Shown: piece by piece, positions 33,885-44,072 of the stretch
Layout of the letters: the number at the start of each line of letters is the position of its first letter
Numbering within the stretch: the stretch's first letter is position 1
Source: Diphasiastrum complanatum
Taxonomy: Eukaryota; Streptophyta; Lycopodiopsida; Lycopodiales; Lycopodiaceae
Direction of reading: 5' to 3'
Length of the DNA stretch: 64,000 nucleotides
Assembly (NCBI GenBank): GCA_029204225.1
Contig: CM055104.1
Location: 40,415,846-40,479,845, forward strand
The notes under the pieces: generated by a model
Databases searched by the model: none
Told to the model about the DNA's origin: nothing
What the model saw: only the letters and a program-made list of their open reading frames with translations
Made by a program: the position numbers and the translations under genes

Positions 33885-35218
33885 TTGCATAATTTTCTCT
33901 TGCATTGGATTGACGAGCGACATGTTGTGCATACGAAGTCATAGATTCCTCTATCCTCGTCCCAACTATCGTAAAGGAGTTGGCACCTTTTTGGAAATGT
34001 TGTATAGGCCTTTTTGCAAAAGCTCTGCTCACAAATAACTAGCAACTCAAACGACGAGTTAGGATCCCAAAATGCCTATGTCTCTCTACATTTTTCCCCA
34101 TTTCAAAATTCATTGATATGATCAAGATACTCCATTTGTTGTTTGCCTAGCCATCACTCTCTGTTTGGCCACATCCTCAAAAAGTCATGGCAAATCATTC
34201 TACTTTTTGAAAGGACCTGCAGTTGGGTGGAAATTGGAGCATACTCAAATGAAATCATGTCTTTTCTAGGCATTTTGCATTCCATGCATTTCTCATAGCA
34301 AGATGAACAATCACATTTCAAAATCCTCTTTTGACGAGAGTCTTCTTGGCAGAAACAATACAATACATCACTAGCATAGTTATCTTCTTTGCTGGGTTGA
34401 AAGACCTGAGCACTATGTGGACTATTTCCTACACCAGTACACATTTGAAAGCGTTGCACATCATGCATTCCTAACCCAACATGTGTGTTTATTAATTGTT
34501 TCCAAGATATTGGAATCTTAACTCCATTCAGATCCCCATTCCACGTGGTTGGGACCAAAAGTTTGGCAAGGCTTGGTTTTGTTTTTACATTTGCATTTGT
34601 GGCATCCTTTGACCCAACCATGTCCCTAAAAAGAAGTAACATTTCATCTTGAAATTGTATGGGCGTTTGATATTTATCCCACATCTCAATACATCTTTCT
34701 AATATTTTGTCCTCTAGAGATAGGTCTTCTGGTTGTTCCCTATAGCATTGAGGAGTCTCATGTGAGACATCCTCATTAGTTGTGTCCCCATGGAGTACTT
34801 CGTCGTACATAGTGTTGTTATCATCTTGACTCATGAAGGTCTCTATATTGACATGGGATTCTATTGGAAATCCCCATTTGGTAATAATAATGTCATACCT
34901 TGTTTGGAACAGTTTGTGTCTGACGTAAGTAGCTGGATGAACCAATCTTCCACCTGTGCAATAAGGCTTGCAATTGCATGTCACTTTTCTTGTTTGCCAT
35001 TGGGCATTTGTAGTTGAATGTCTTGGTTGAGGTGTTTGCAACAAATCTGATGCCTCTCCGATTTCATGCCTTACACTGGGGTGGACTTTTCCAAGTGCAT
35101 CTTGACAGCAATGAAGATAGTACACACGATCGGAGACGTATTCAACACCGAGTGGTGTGTGTTTGCACTTGTAGTTGCATGTGCATCTTTGAAGACCAGG
35201 TCTTGATTCACTTGACAT
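33885..35218 (-). pseudogene. Cysteine-rich protein, likely N-terminal part of a tnp2/CACTA-like transposase
   Basis: The longest non-retroviral frame here: 354 codons from ATG at 35218. Two CxCx3C motifs occur near the N-terminus (RCTCNYKC, residues 12-18; TCNCKPYC, about residues 79-85). Each is followed by a similar G-x2-V … Y-x2-H pattern, suggesting a duplicated zinc-binding domain. A middle acidic part leads to a Cys cluster (KCDCSSCYEKCMECKMPRKD), then ISFEYAPISTQLQVLSKS. This order resembles the C-x2-C … YxPL…RL entry of tnp2-type transposases. Past the stop at 34154 the frame continues with AFWDPNSSFELLVICEQSF and YTTFPKRCQLLYDSW, broken by three stops, to a possible donor (AAG|GTACTT) near 33890. 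The catalytic core is absent. Partial second copy at 63804-64000. The family call is an inference. Confidence 0.5.
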
Positions 35219-35318
35219 TTACAAAAATAACGGATGCATATGTACTTTAGGACAACTGATACAAACTCCATAGTCGTTACTACATTTTATTCAGAAACAA
35301 TACTTACACTACGAGGAT

Positions 35319-35405
35319 GAACTTCAAGGAAGAGTATTCGAGAAACTAACACTTGGAGATGTTTATTCTTAAATGTGCTAACTTGGTTACTGCCAAGTGG
35401 TCAAA
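35319..35405 (+). repeat. Direct repeat, copy 1 (copy 2 at 35845-35930)
   Basis: Shares GAACTT.AAGGAAGAGT, AGAGAAACT and TGGAGATGTTTATTCT with copy 2, about 525 bp apart, with weaker similarity continuing to about 35535 and 35965. Confidence 0.6.
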
Positions 35406-36480
35406 CCCTCGGTGGAGTTAGAACTTGGATTGAAAGTTTGGGAGCAATGGTCTGGTCACCAGATTCTAAGTCCATGATTCTAGGAGCAAATGGTCAAGGA
35501 GCATACTCATCCATGCTTTATCCAGATGTACATGTTGTATAGAATTCAAAATACGATAATGGGACAACAAAGGAGGATAATTGAGCCATGTAAGTTTCAG
35601 TTTCCTATCCATGTAAGTTTGAGTTTTTTCCAAAAGAACATTCCAACTTGAGTTCGATTTCTAATCACCGATACTCTTGTAAAAAAATGTGTCTGATATG
35701 AGTAATCGGCTATTGTTTAAAACGTTTATAGTCATAGCAGAATAGCAGTGGGATCTGAAATAGATGCAATCATCACTTTAGGGGCCCATGACCATGGACT
35801 ATTACAAATGTATGTCTATTGTATGCACCTAGCCTACCAAATTATGAACTTTAAGGAAGAGTGTTAGAGAAACTTACGTCTGGAGATGTTTATTCTCAAA
35901 GTTGTTAACTTGAGTAGAGGCAAATGGTCGTGGAACATACACATGCATACCTAATGAATGTACCCATGCTATCAAATGATTACCACCCGATACCATTGAA
36001 AGTATTGCATTGTCAATGACTCCATTTGTCAAGCATTGCCCACACTTTGACATGAACACATGCACAAACAAATAGAAAACATAAACATCAATAATACTTA
36101 ACATCATTTACAGAGGTTTGTGGACGGGAGAGGCCATTGCACGCACATGCCTATGGTTTCTTTGATGTTCTAAACATACGAGGGTGAAAGACCTCCCAGC
36201 CTACGGGTGATGGGCACTCTGAACATAAACACATACAAGAAGAAACATAAAAAACATAAACGCAATTTCCTCTGGCTCCAGGTGCATAAACTCCGTCTCC
36301 ATCTCCATCTCCATCGCTAGCTCTAGCATAATTTCCATTTGCAACTCTAGCTCCTCATCTATGGCTCTCTCTTGATTTACCCTTGTACATTTACATCATC
36401 GTAATGCTAAAAAGTGCTACCTTGGAATGGAGTTTTTTTATTTTTCCAGCTGTTATGATGTCAATTTCATCTTCTAACTG
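35406..36480. other. Intergenic DNA with the second repeat copy
   Basis: No gene seen. It includes repeat copy 2 (35845-35930) and a CTCCATCTCCATCTCCATC trinucleotide-like run near 36295. Confidence 0.4.
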
Positions 36481-36750
36481 CTACATGTAGTGACTTCCAG
36501 TAGAACCATAGAATTAATGAACCGTGGATGGTTCACCATGGTTCTGAGAACCATACGATTTAGGGTTCAAAAAAATTGGCCACGGTTCTGGTGAACCATT
36601 TAATCAATAATTAATTTTTTTAAGGTCCATTTTTAATTAAATGGGCCCAAAACATTAACTAATAAATAAATTAATTAATTATGATGAACTGTATCACGGT
36701 TCATGGAACGGTTCACCCCACGGTTCTGAGAACTATAAAAAATGGTGAAC
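36481..36750. repeat. Short palindromic and direct repeats (GGTTC/GAACC family)
   Basis: GAACC and GGTTC words alternate. Two similar blocks containing GGTTCACC..…GGTTCTGAGAAC lie at about 36529-36554 and 36709-36735, with an AT-rich middle. The arrangement resembles a small non-autonomous element, but I could not define ends. Confidence 0.35.
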
Positions 36751-36960
36751 TCCTGCAACTTTGTAGTGATGCGAAGCGAAGCGACACAAAGCGAAGGTCG
36801 AATGGCGAACAATATGCAAAAGTCAACGTCCCTCGAAAACCTTGAGACACGAAACGAAGCGAACCTCGAAGGTCGAATGATTTGCGAAAGTCAAACATGC
36901 TTCCAGGACCAAAAAGACACGACACGACACGAAACGAAAAGAAACGCAAGGAAATCTTTC
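36751..36960. repeat. CGAAG/ACGAA-rich degenerate repeat
   Basis: Words GCGAAGCGA, GAAGGTCGAATG (twice, about 36794 and 36868), GAAAGTCAA-like and ACACGACACGA recur. It is purine-rich on the plus strand and has no credible coding frame. Confidence 0.55.
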
Positions 36961-36989
36961 ACGCTGCCAGCTGGCAGCTCAACGGGCGT

Positions 36990-37387
36990 GGAGTCTTAAA
37001 CTTCACGCCTAGCTGAAACAGCTAGCAATAACGGAGAGTAACAGATTAGTTGATTAGCGTTAACTACTCTTGTTATTCTCTGTTTAGCTATCTTGTAAAC
37101 TCCACACAGTGGAGATATAAACTATTTTCTAGATCAAAAGAAAACATAGAGAGTGTGAGTGCATAGAGCAGAAAATAAAGTAAAAAGAAACGGAACAGCT
37201 GTGCATGAAGGTCTGCCAACGAGCAGAACATAGCAAAACAGCAGAGCGTCAGGCCGCTAACGAGCGAGACAATGACCATGTCGCTCTAAAAATTAAACTG
37301 ATAATATTAGGATCTTGTAAGCTTCCGCATAAGAAAATTCAAAAGAAACAAATACGTTCGCGATACAAACCAAACCCGTTCGGGACA
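36990..37387 (+). repeat. Copia 5' LTR (left limit uncertain)
   Basis: The right end is fixed by the primer-binding site at 37388. It contains TATAAACTATT (near 37115) as a possible TATA element. The left limit is estimated. Confidence 0.5.
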
Positions 37388-37399
37388 TGGTATCAGAGC
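37388..37399 (+). promoter_or_regulatory. Primer-binding site (tRNA-Met)
   Basis: TGGTATCAGAGC directly after …CGGGACA. Confidence 0.85.
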
Positions 37400-37449
37400 G
37401 AACAGGTTATCACTACTGATATATGAGCAGTGATTTTCTAGACAACACA

Positions 37450-38345
37450 ATATGGCTACAATGATTCAAACAAGAGTAGCAATCAATCTTGATGGCGCAA
37501 ACTACAGGATATGAGAATTCAAAATCAAAACACTTTTGAAGGTGAAGGCATCTGGTCGGTGACCAAACTCTCAGAGGTGCAGCCTCCAGAGGGAGACCCG
37601 AGGAGAGCTGAATGGATCAGAAAGGATGAGTGTGCAATGGCGATCATCGTTTTGCCCATCAACGAAGATCTACTCATGCAAATTGAAGACTGCGAAAGCA
37701 GTCATGCAGCATGGAAAAGATTAAAACAGAATTACGAAGTGGGGACTACAGCTTTAGTGATACATCTTCACAATCAGCTACAATCCATACGATGGGATGG
37801 CAACCAGTTAGACCAGCACATTGATAAGATCAGAACGATCTTCGCTCAACTCGTTGCATCAGGATAGGAGCACCAGGTCCCAGCACCACAACAGTTGATG
37901 TACTTCATAAAGTCTCTACCTACATCCTATCAGCCATTGAGAATGCTCATACTGAGTCTACCAGATATGACATTCGACAAAGCAATCAGTCTTGTCGTTG
38001 ATGAGAGACTGATGAGGGACGAAGGAGAAGGAAGTAGTGATCAAGAGAAAGCCCACTTCACGAAAGGAAGGAAGAAAAACAAGAACAAACCCAAATTCGA
38101 CAAGACGAAGTCCTCAAATCAACAATCTTCTTCCTGTGATCACTGCACAAACCAAGCCATACATCCAAAAAATCTGGTTCAATCCAACAATACCTTGCAT
38201 TCTGCAAGAAGAAGGGACAGATTCACAACCCAAAAAGAAAGAACAAGGCTGAGAAAGCAAATGTTGCAGAGTCATCCAAAGATGCAGATAGAGGTGATGA
38301 AGCCTTTACAATACTTGATGAAGCTTCAACGAGCTACATGAACAA
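37450..38345 (+). pseudogene. Copia gag of a distinct lineage
   Basis: Gag starts near 37452 with an ATG and MIQTRVAINLDGANYR, then a stop in place of the expected Trp. It continues as EFKIKTLLEGEGIW-like sequence, NEDLLMQIEDCESSHAAWKR, NQLQSIRWDGNQLDQHIDKI and LPTSYQPLRMLILSLPDMTF. A stop near 37866 and frameshifts in the Lys-rich C-terminus (38037-38250) break it. A knuckle start (SCDHC) is visible near 38133 but the rest is not. The sequence is clearly different from the other gag genes in this window. Confidence 0.8.
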
Positions 38346-38720
38346 GACTACGATGTAGTCATTGATTCAGGAGCAACATCACACATCACCTACAACAAGA
38401 AAATCTTGATCGACTTCAGAGAACTTGAAAATAACAGAGCAGTGATTCTAGGTGATGGGAACAAACACGATGTCAAAGACATCGGGATTCTACAGCTGCG
38501 AACACTATCAGGTCAAGCAGAGCTGCCAGGAGCACTCTAAGTGCCTTCACTGAGAAAAGATCTGCTATCAGTCTCCAAGATGGCAGATCTTGGAATTCGA
38601 GTTTTGTTCGATGGCAATACATGCCGCATGATCGAGAAAACTACAAACAAATTGCTGATGGTTGGATGCAGAGAAGGAAATCTCTACCAAGCCAAAATAA
38701 TCAGTGACTCTGATAGTTAG
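38346..38720 (+). pseudogene. Copia protease region
   Basis: Reads DVVIDSGATSHITYNKKIL (active-site DSGA at about 38360-38372), then NRAVILGDGNKHDVKDIG, VPSLRKDLLSVSKMADLGIR and MVGCREGNLYQAKI. One stop at about 38540 (LXVPS). It ends near 38720, where the element jumps to RNase H. Confidence 0.8.
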
Positions 38721-38756
38721 GCGAACTGCAAAGATGACAGCAAGTCCGTAACTAGA

Positions 38757-38975
38757 GGATGTACAATAGCGTGCGAAGCAGCAATCAGTTGGATATACAA
38801 AAAGCAAACCTTGGTAGCTCAATCTTCTTGCGAAGCTGAATACGTCGTAGCTTCAAAGGTGGCAAACGAGGTAGTGTGGTTGTAGATGATGTTGGAGGCA
38901 ACTGGGATACCACAATTGTGCAAAAAGTACAAAAAGGACCAAGAGTGGATCCTAATCTGATCCTCAAGAGGGACT
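38757..38975 (+). pseudogene. Copia RNase H fragment after a large internal deletion
   Basis: Reads ISWIYKKQTLVAQSSCEAEY, VVASKVANEVVWL, then a stop and MMLEATGIPQLCKK. Integrase and all of RT, about 3 kb in a typical copia, are missing between protease and this piece. A purine-rich tract (CCTCAAGAGGGACTGA) follows near 38960, but the 3' LTR is replaced by an inverted LTR of another family. Confidence 0.8.
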
Positions 38976-38984
38976 GATTGTCAG

Positions 38985-39433
38985 ATTACTTGATCTATCA
39001 ATCTACTTGAGACTAAGATCAATCTAGATTAATTCTAGACACAAAATCCTAACAAGAACAATCATTAATTGAAGGTAGGTGTACTTTCTGGTTTCACACG
39101 TGTGAAACATTGTCTGAGTATGACTCCAACCTGAAAATCAAGTACACATTGATAGAACCTCAAAACAATCAAAACAAATGTAGACAAATGGAGAGAATCA
39201 TTCAAAATTGCTTCCAAAATCAAGATTGTGTCTCACATTGATTATGGCCAAATAAGCCTCTATATATACACTTTTGGATCTCGAGGTACTGATCATGCAT
39301 CAAAATCTCACATGTGTGAGGATGCCTTGTCACTATCATGCAATTTGACAGTTGGATCAAAACTTTCCATTTTGGTCATTTTTTGTCTATTTTCCTACTA
39401 TATGGAGATCTTCATGAAAATCTTCTAGAAACA
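38985..39433 (-). repeat. 3' LTR of a minus-strand copia, same family as 50040-50573
   Basis: Its reverse complement aligns by eye with 50040-50573: a shared TTCTAGAAGA start region, CCTCACACATGTGA, TTTCACACGTGTGAAA near the middle and a GATCTAGATTGATCT-like block near the end. It carries the 16-bp palindrome at about 39098-39113. Confidence 0.75.
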
Positions 39434-40478
39434 AAACTAGTTGGTTCTTCAAGCATAGTAGTCAAGAAAGTATGAGAGTTGAGTAATTGAGAATCTTCCC
39501 TCTGCTCCCCTTTGTCACTATAAGTGAGCCTTGATGGCTCAATCCTTGTCCTTGTTGATTTTCTTGGCACCCTTGAACTTGGAGTAGGTTCCACTTGGTC
39601 TTCATCTTCATGAAGCTCCTCCTCGGCCATAGCATGATCTTTGACAAGTTGAGTGTTGTTGGAAGTCACCTTTCCTTTGGCTTGGAGAGATTCATCAAAA
39701 AGTACATCTCTACTAGCAACAACTTTTTTTGTAATAGGATCATATATCCTAAGCTTTCTTACTTTCACTATAACCAACAAAGATGCCTTTGAAAGAAGTG
39801 GCATTTTCTTTTTTCCTTTTTTTAAAGGAATATGTACATAACAAGTACATCCAAAAATTTTCAAATCACTAAGATTTGGCTATTTGCCAAACAATACTTC
39901 ATAAGGTGTAAGTCCTTTAATGACACTATTATTCATTCTACTCAACTACTCCATTTTGTTGTGGAGTATATGTACAAGTAAACTCTCTCTTTATGCCATT
40001 AGTTTCACAAAACTCTTTCATCCTATTGGAGATGTACTCCCCTCCATTATCACCTCTTAATACTTTCAAGCTAGTATTAATTTGCTTTTCCACAAGAGTT
40101 TTGAACTTTACAAAGGACTAAAAAACTCCACTTTTCTTAGACAAGAGATAAACCCAAGAGTATCTTGATTTATCATCAATAAAAGTGACATACATAAGAG
40201 CTCCACCATTTGATTCATGTAAAAATGAATGAACATTCGATTGTATAAGGTCAAGAGGAGAGTTAGATCTTATCAAAGATTTCTTGAAAGGAAGCTTATG
40301 AGATTTGGAGAGTCCACAAGCTTCACAAAGCTTGCCACACTTGGATATGGTTTTGGGAAGTCCTCTTGTTAGCTCCTTTGTCACCATGATCTCCATAGCT
40401 TTGTAGTTAGGATGGCCTAACCTTTTGTGCCATAATTCCACCTGAGTGAGCTCCTCCCTTGCCATGTTCACACTTCCG
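39412..40478 (-). pseudogene. Copia GAG-pre-integrase, integrase and linker
   Basis: Minus strand from 40471: ELWHKRLGHPNYKAMEIM, CEACGLSKSHKLPF (zinc-binding end), a mutated first-Asp region (LIQSNVHSFL: the usual Asp reads Asn), and MYVTFIDDKSRYSWVYLL. After a frameshift come VLRGDNGGEYISNRMKEF and YTPQQNGV near 39950-40050. The C-terminus and linker follow (IFGCTCYVHIPLKKGKKK … SSRVPRKSTRTRIEPS). RT is absent: the linker ends at LEEPTSFV and passes into the LTR. The element is cut at a (GT)n run at 40480. Confidence 0.85.
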
Positions 40479-40479
40479 A

Positions 40480-40500
40480 TGTGTGTGTGTGTGTGTGTGT
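40480..40500 (+). repeat. (GT)n microsatellite
   Basis: About 21 bp of GT at the 5' break of the minus copia. Confidence 0.95.
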
Positions 40501-40815
40501 ACTAGTGGGTATGCCCGTCGTTGATGGGCGGGCGACGATCTTTACATGCACATGCATATCCCTTATTGTAGTCACATCAAACATCACAAATGCTTAAATG
40601 TCACTCATGTGAAGTCGAAGTATTCCCTCCCACAAGCTTGGACATTCAAAAAATCAAAAAAGTTGTGGATTACGACATTTCATAGCTCTAGGTGTGTACC
40701 ATCTCCATCTCTAGAGTCGAACAAACATCCCATCCTAAAATAAACAAAAGTGTTAAATCAAACAAAAAATTTGACTATAAACATCAATTTATACAAATTA
40801 GGATATAAAATTTAC
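40501..40815 (-). other. Intron and decayed 3' part of the preceding gene
   Basis: An acceptor-like TATTTTAG|GATGG (minus strand) lies near 40735. The sequence beyond has stops in all frames and only faint similarity to the second block of the 4.3-kb copy. Confidence 0.3.
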
Positions 40816-41590
40816 GCATTCAGCTTTGTCATCCTCAATAATTGTCTCATCGTCAATGTTATGACCACCTCTCGTTGTCAATGAGATCGACGAATAGATA
40901 GTTGGTGCTAGAAAATCAAGTTGACTTTGAAATTCAATAAACTCCTCGTCAGTTGGAAGGTCACCTTCCTTATCAGCCATACTCAAGCAGTTCTTCACCA
41001 AAAGAAATTGATCCTTGTCTACATCATCCACATCGGGGTCGTGTCATCAACGTCATTCTCAATCGAATAAAAAAACTCATGAATTTTCCTGCTTAAAATG
41101 CAAAGAGCTTCAACCTCTGTAAAATCAAAGAGATCTAATATGTCCGATCATGTCAAAAAACAGTCATTATTAATATTGTACATCGGCAAAGTGATTAAAG
41201 ATTTAAAACTAGGAGAGAGAGAGTGGTAGCAATATGAGGTCCTATAAACAGAGCCCTATTTTGGGCATGATCAAAATTAGTACAATCATCATCATTGACT
41301 GTTGTATCATGAAAGGAAGTCTCTGTATCTACAGGCTTGAATTTCTCAGGTTTACTACCACTGGAAGAACCAGCCTCAAAAGTGGAAGGAGAACAAGTAT
41401 CTGAATCGTCGAAAATATTTAACAAAAGACAAAAAAACAAAAACAGATTGAAAATCCAAGAACCTGCATTTTTTTTTGTGTAACTGGCAGGTGTCAACAA
41501 ATTTAAAATCCTCATGCAGCTTGGTGAACATTCTGTCGAGCTTGGCTTTATATTTATTCCTATCCATATTAACATGAATCTGATAATGAA
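40816..41590 (-). pseudogene. Diverged second copy of the acidic unknown gene (see 4269-5216)
   Basis: Minus strand. A first exon from about 41574 reads MDRNKYKAKLDRMFTKLHED, then FVDTCQLHKKK. After a likely intron (acceptor ATTCAG near 41405) comes a Ser/Asp-rich part (TCSPSTFEAGSSSGSKPEKF, TTVNDDDCTNFDHAQNR). The conserved part follows with MYNINNDCFL, a stop, SDILDLFDFTEVEALCIL (about 41060-41180), a frameshift near 41038 and PTDEEFIEFQSQLDFL. The match to the 4.3-5.2 kb protein covers the YNINxD, DLxxFFD-like and DEEFxxFQSQ segments in order. The exon ends at the same place relative to the protein (AEC, GTAAAT donor at 40815), so the intron position appears conserved. What follows the intron is too decayed to call. 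Confidence 0.45.
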
Positions 41591-42110
41591 TCATGTCTTT
41601 ATTCTAGGATTTGAGCAAGGGAATACTAAGGATAGACTTAAACTTTAGATGAATTCTAGAAAAAACTTCTATTCCAAGTCCCTCTGTGATCTAAGGAAGA
41701 ACAGAAAGAAAAGACAAAAAATTTAACTTAAAATAGTCAATTTTGTCAGTTATTCTAAATTCTAGAAAAAAAGACAGAAGCTTGGAGTCATAATTAGACA
41801 TTAATCTAGCAACAACAACAACAACAAAAAGTTAGAAATACCAAGTATTGAGATAAAACGCAAGGATGTAACACTTATAATAAAAAAAAATCAGGATCAC
41901 GCTCAAAATCAATATCACTAGATGGAATATCGGTCTTGAGCGTGCTAGAACAAAACCAAGTTCTCTAATAGGGTTTGGTGCGTTCGAGAGCAATATTAGG
42001 AAGAGGCGATATCTATTTCAAGCATAAGTAAGTCGGCAAAAATGCAGAGTAGCTAATCGTGCACTCGTAAGCGATATTTGGCTTGAAAAACAAAAAAATC
42101 TAGTGAAAAT
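41591..42110. other. 5' flank of the minus-strand gene, no gene seen
   Basis: AT-rich. It includes a (CAA)n run near 41810-41828. Confidence 0.4.
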
Positions 42111-42270
42111 CTGGACCGTGGGTAATCTATTTATTAAAAAAATTTCACTCGTGCGAGATTTGTCGATGTGGACACGTGGCACGTTATGATCTGAACCGCG
42201 GGTAATCTATTTATTAGAAAAATTTGACACGTGCAAGACTTGTCGATGTGGACATGTGGCACCTTATGAT
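42111..42270 (+). repeat. Two tandem 80-bp units with ACGTG motifs
   Basis: Unit 1 is 42111-42190, unit 2 is 42191-42270. Both hold GGGTAATCTATTTATTA, an ACTCGTGC/ACACGTGC site and TGTCGATGTGGACAnGTGGCA. ACGTG cores are known binding sites for plant bZIP and bHLH factors. Confidence 0.85.
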
Positions 42271-42530
42271 TGGTTCATGAAATCATCCTTACAGATCATC
42301 ATTGTCGTCATCAACCACACGTGTGGAATGACACGTGTCCGAATTTTATTGGTCATATCAGATCGGAACATCCTCACCACATGCGAATCGACATGTGGTA
42401 GACCATCACGTGGGCCAATTATTAGATAATTGATGACCTTCGGATGGACACATGCACGGCTCATATGACGCCACGTGATAGTGCGTCAACATTCCGCACG
42501 TGTGAATTATTTATAAATATGGGCGACCGG
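42271..42530. promoter_or_regulatory. Cluster of ACGTG/CACGTG-like motifs
   Basis: CACACGTGTGG (about 42317), GACACGTGTCC (about 42330), CACGTGG (about 42410), CCACGTGAT (about 42471) and GCACGTGTGAA (about 42498) follow within 200 bp, then a TATTTATAAATA element near 42508. This is consistent with a light- or stress-responsive plant promoter; whether it acts is unknown. Confidence 0.45.
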
Positions 42531-42940
42531 AGGTCATTTTCTTTTCGCAAAACAACTATTTTTAAATCCGGATATCACTTTCAAGCACATCTTGTGTATA
42601 CCCAGTCTAATACGTTGCCTTATTGCGCTCAAGTCTGATATCTGTCGTTTTGATATTGCTCTTGTGCATGCTTTCTTGGTTATATTTTTTTTGCCATAGC
42701 TCTTACGCCCGGATCTTACATTCACCCCCCCTTATATCGTTTTCAAGTGCAAACTCTGTACTTTGTCACTAGTGCTACCTATAGTGCACTCCAAAGTGAT
42801 ATTGTGTCTGGCTTTTTTTATTGTTATCTATTTTATTTTGTTTCCGACTATGATGGTGAGAACCAAGTCCACTACCCATCAAATGGCCGTTGTATAGCCT
42901 TCCACATCTCATGTGCCTTCAGGGACTGGTCATAGACGTG
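42531..42940. other. No gene recognised
   Basis: Ends exactly where the LTR begins. A CCCGGATCTTACATTC stretch near 42709 is not explained. Confidence 0.35.
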
Positions 42941-43587
42941 TGTGAAAAATTCAACTAGTTTAATCATATTTGCTACATTTCTATATTTGGCAAATTGAGG
43001 CCAACTTTATATTAGACTTAGAGTTTGACTTTTCAAAGTTAATTAGTCAAAATTTCATCTGAATAAACACTTTTGAAAAGTGTGGGAAAGTTAGAAGTCG
43101 AATTTGAGTATATTCAAATTTAAATGCTGGGTACATTGAATCTAGTCCCAAAAATAGTAGGGTTTACATTTTGGAGGGAAAGCCAGGTGGCCAAATAGGG
43201 TTTGGACCTGTTATAAAAGGATGTAACTCGTGGAGAAGTAGATATTCTCTCTTATCTATCTCATTTCATGCTTATACATGGTTCTCTTGGATTCTACTAT
43301 CCATTGGTGCACTATACTTGTGATTGCTTGCAATTCTATGTGTAGAATGATCTATATTTGCTATTTTCATGTTCACACGTGTGAAATACAATAACTTGTT
43401 AGTTTTTTATGGACAACAACAGTACTTTATGTTTTGATACATGTTTGATCAAGTTCTATTAGAGTTTGCATTCTATTTTGTGTGTAGATGATGATTTTTC
43501 TACATTGGCAAGATTGGTGGAGTAGCTTGTTTTGTAACCAAAGATTTTTAGATGATTTGGATCTAAATTGATCCCAAATCTTTCACA
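42941..43587 (+). repeat. Copia 5' LTR
   Basis: It begins TGTGAAAAATTC and ends CTTTCACA, so its ends form a short inverted repeat (TGTGAAA/TTTCACA). It is followed immediately by a primer-binding site. The first 300 bp match the minus-strand LTR at 17370-17634. It contains TTCACACGTGTGAAAT at about 43374. Confidence 0.8.
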
Positions 43588-43599
43588 TGGTATCAGAGC
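43588..43599 (+). promoter_or_regulatory. Primer-binding site (tRNA-Met)
   Basis: TGGTATCAGAGC directly after the LTR. Confidence 0.9.
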
Positions 43600-44072
43600 T
43601 TGTGTTTCATTTTATGAAGGAGAAAATCATATCCATCAATGATTTGGTAAAGATATTAAGACTAGAGCATGCTAGATTGGATCTACACCAAAATTGAGTT
43701 TTTTGCATTTGTAGATAGATCAAAACCCTATATAGAGTTATATACTTGATCAATTCCAATTTTTGAATTCACATGATGGATTTAGCCAGTTTTTGGATCA
43801 TTAGATCAGCCTTAGTGGTGGCTAATAGATTGCATATCAAATTTTCAGCATTTGCATGCAGATCTTGAAATATTCAATTTTTTGTAATTTGTCAACCTAA
43901 TTTTGATTGGATCTCTAGATAGTGAGATTTCTGGACTTCATTTGAGTGTGTTTCAATCTTAGGAAGAGGCAAGAGTCATTATATTGAGTATCGATTGTAG
44001 GTTGATCAAGATTTCATGATTCTATGTGTTGATTTGCTTGGTATAAGTGCTAGAAGAGAATTGAGTCGTTTC

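Noticed and set aside
40481-40500. GT run as a CRISPR-like or telomeric repeat
   Set aside because: Simple dinucleotide only, single tract, no spacers.
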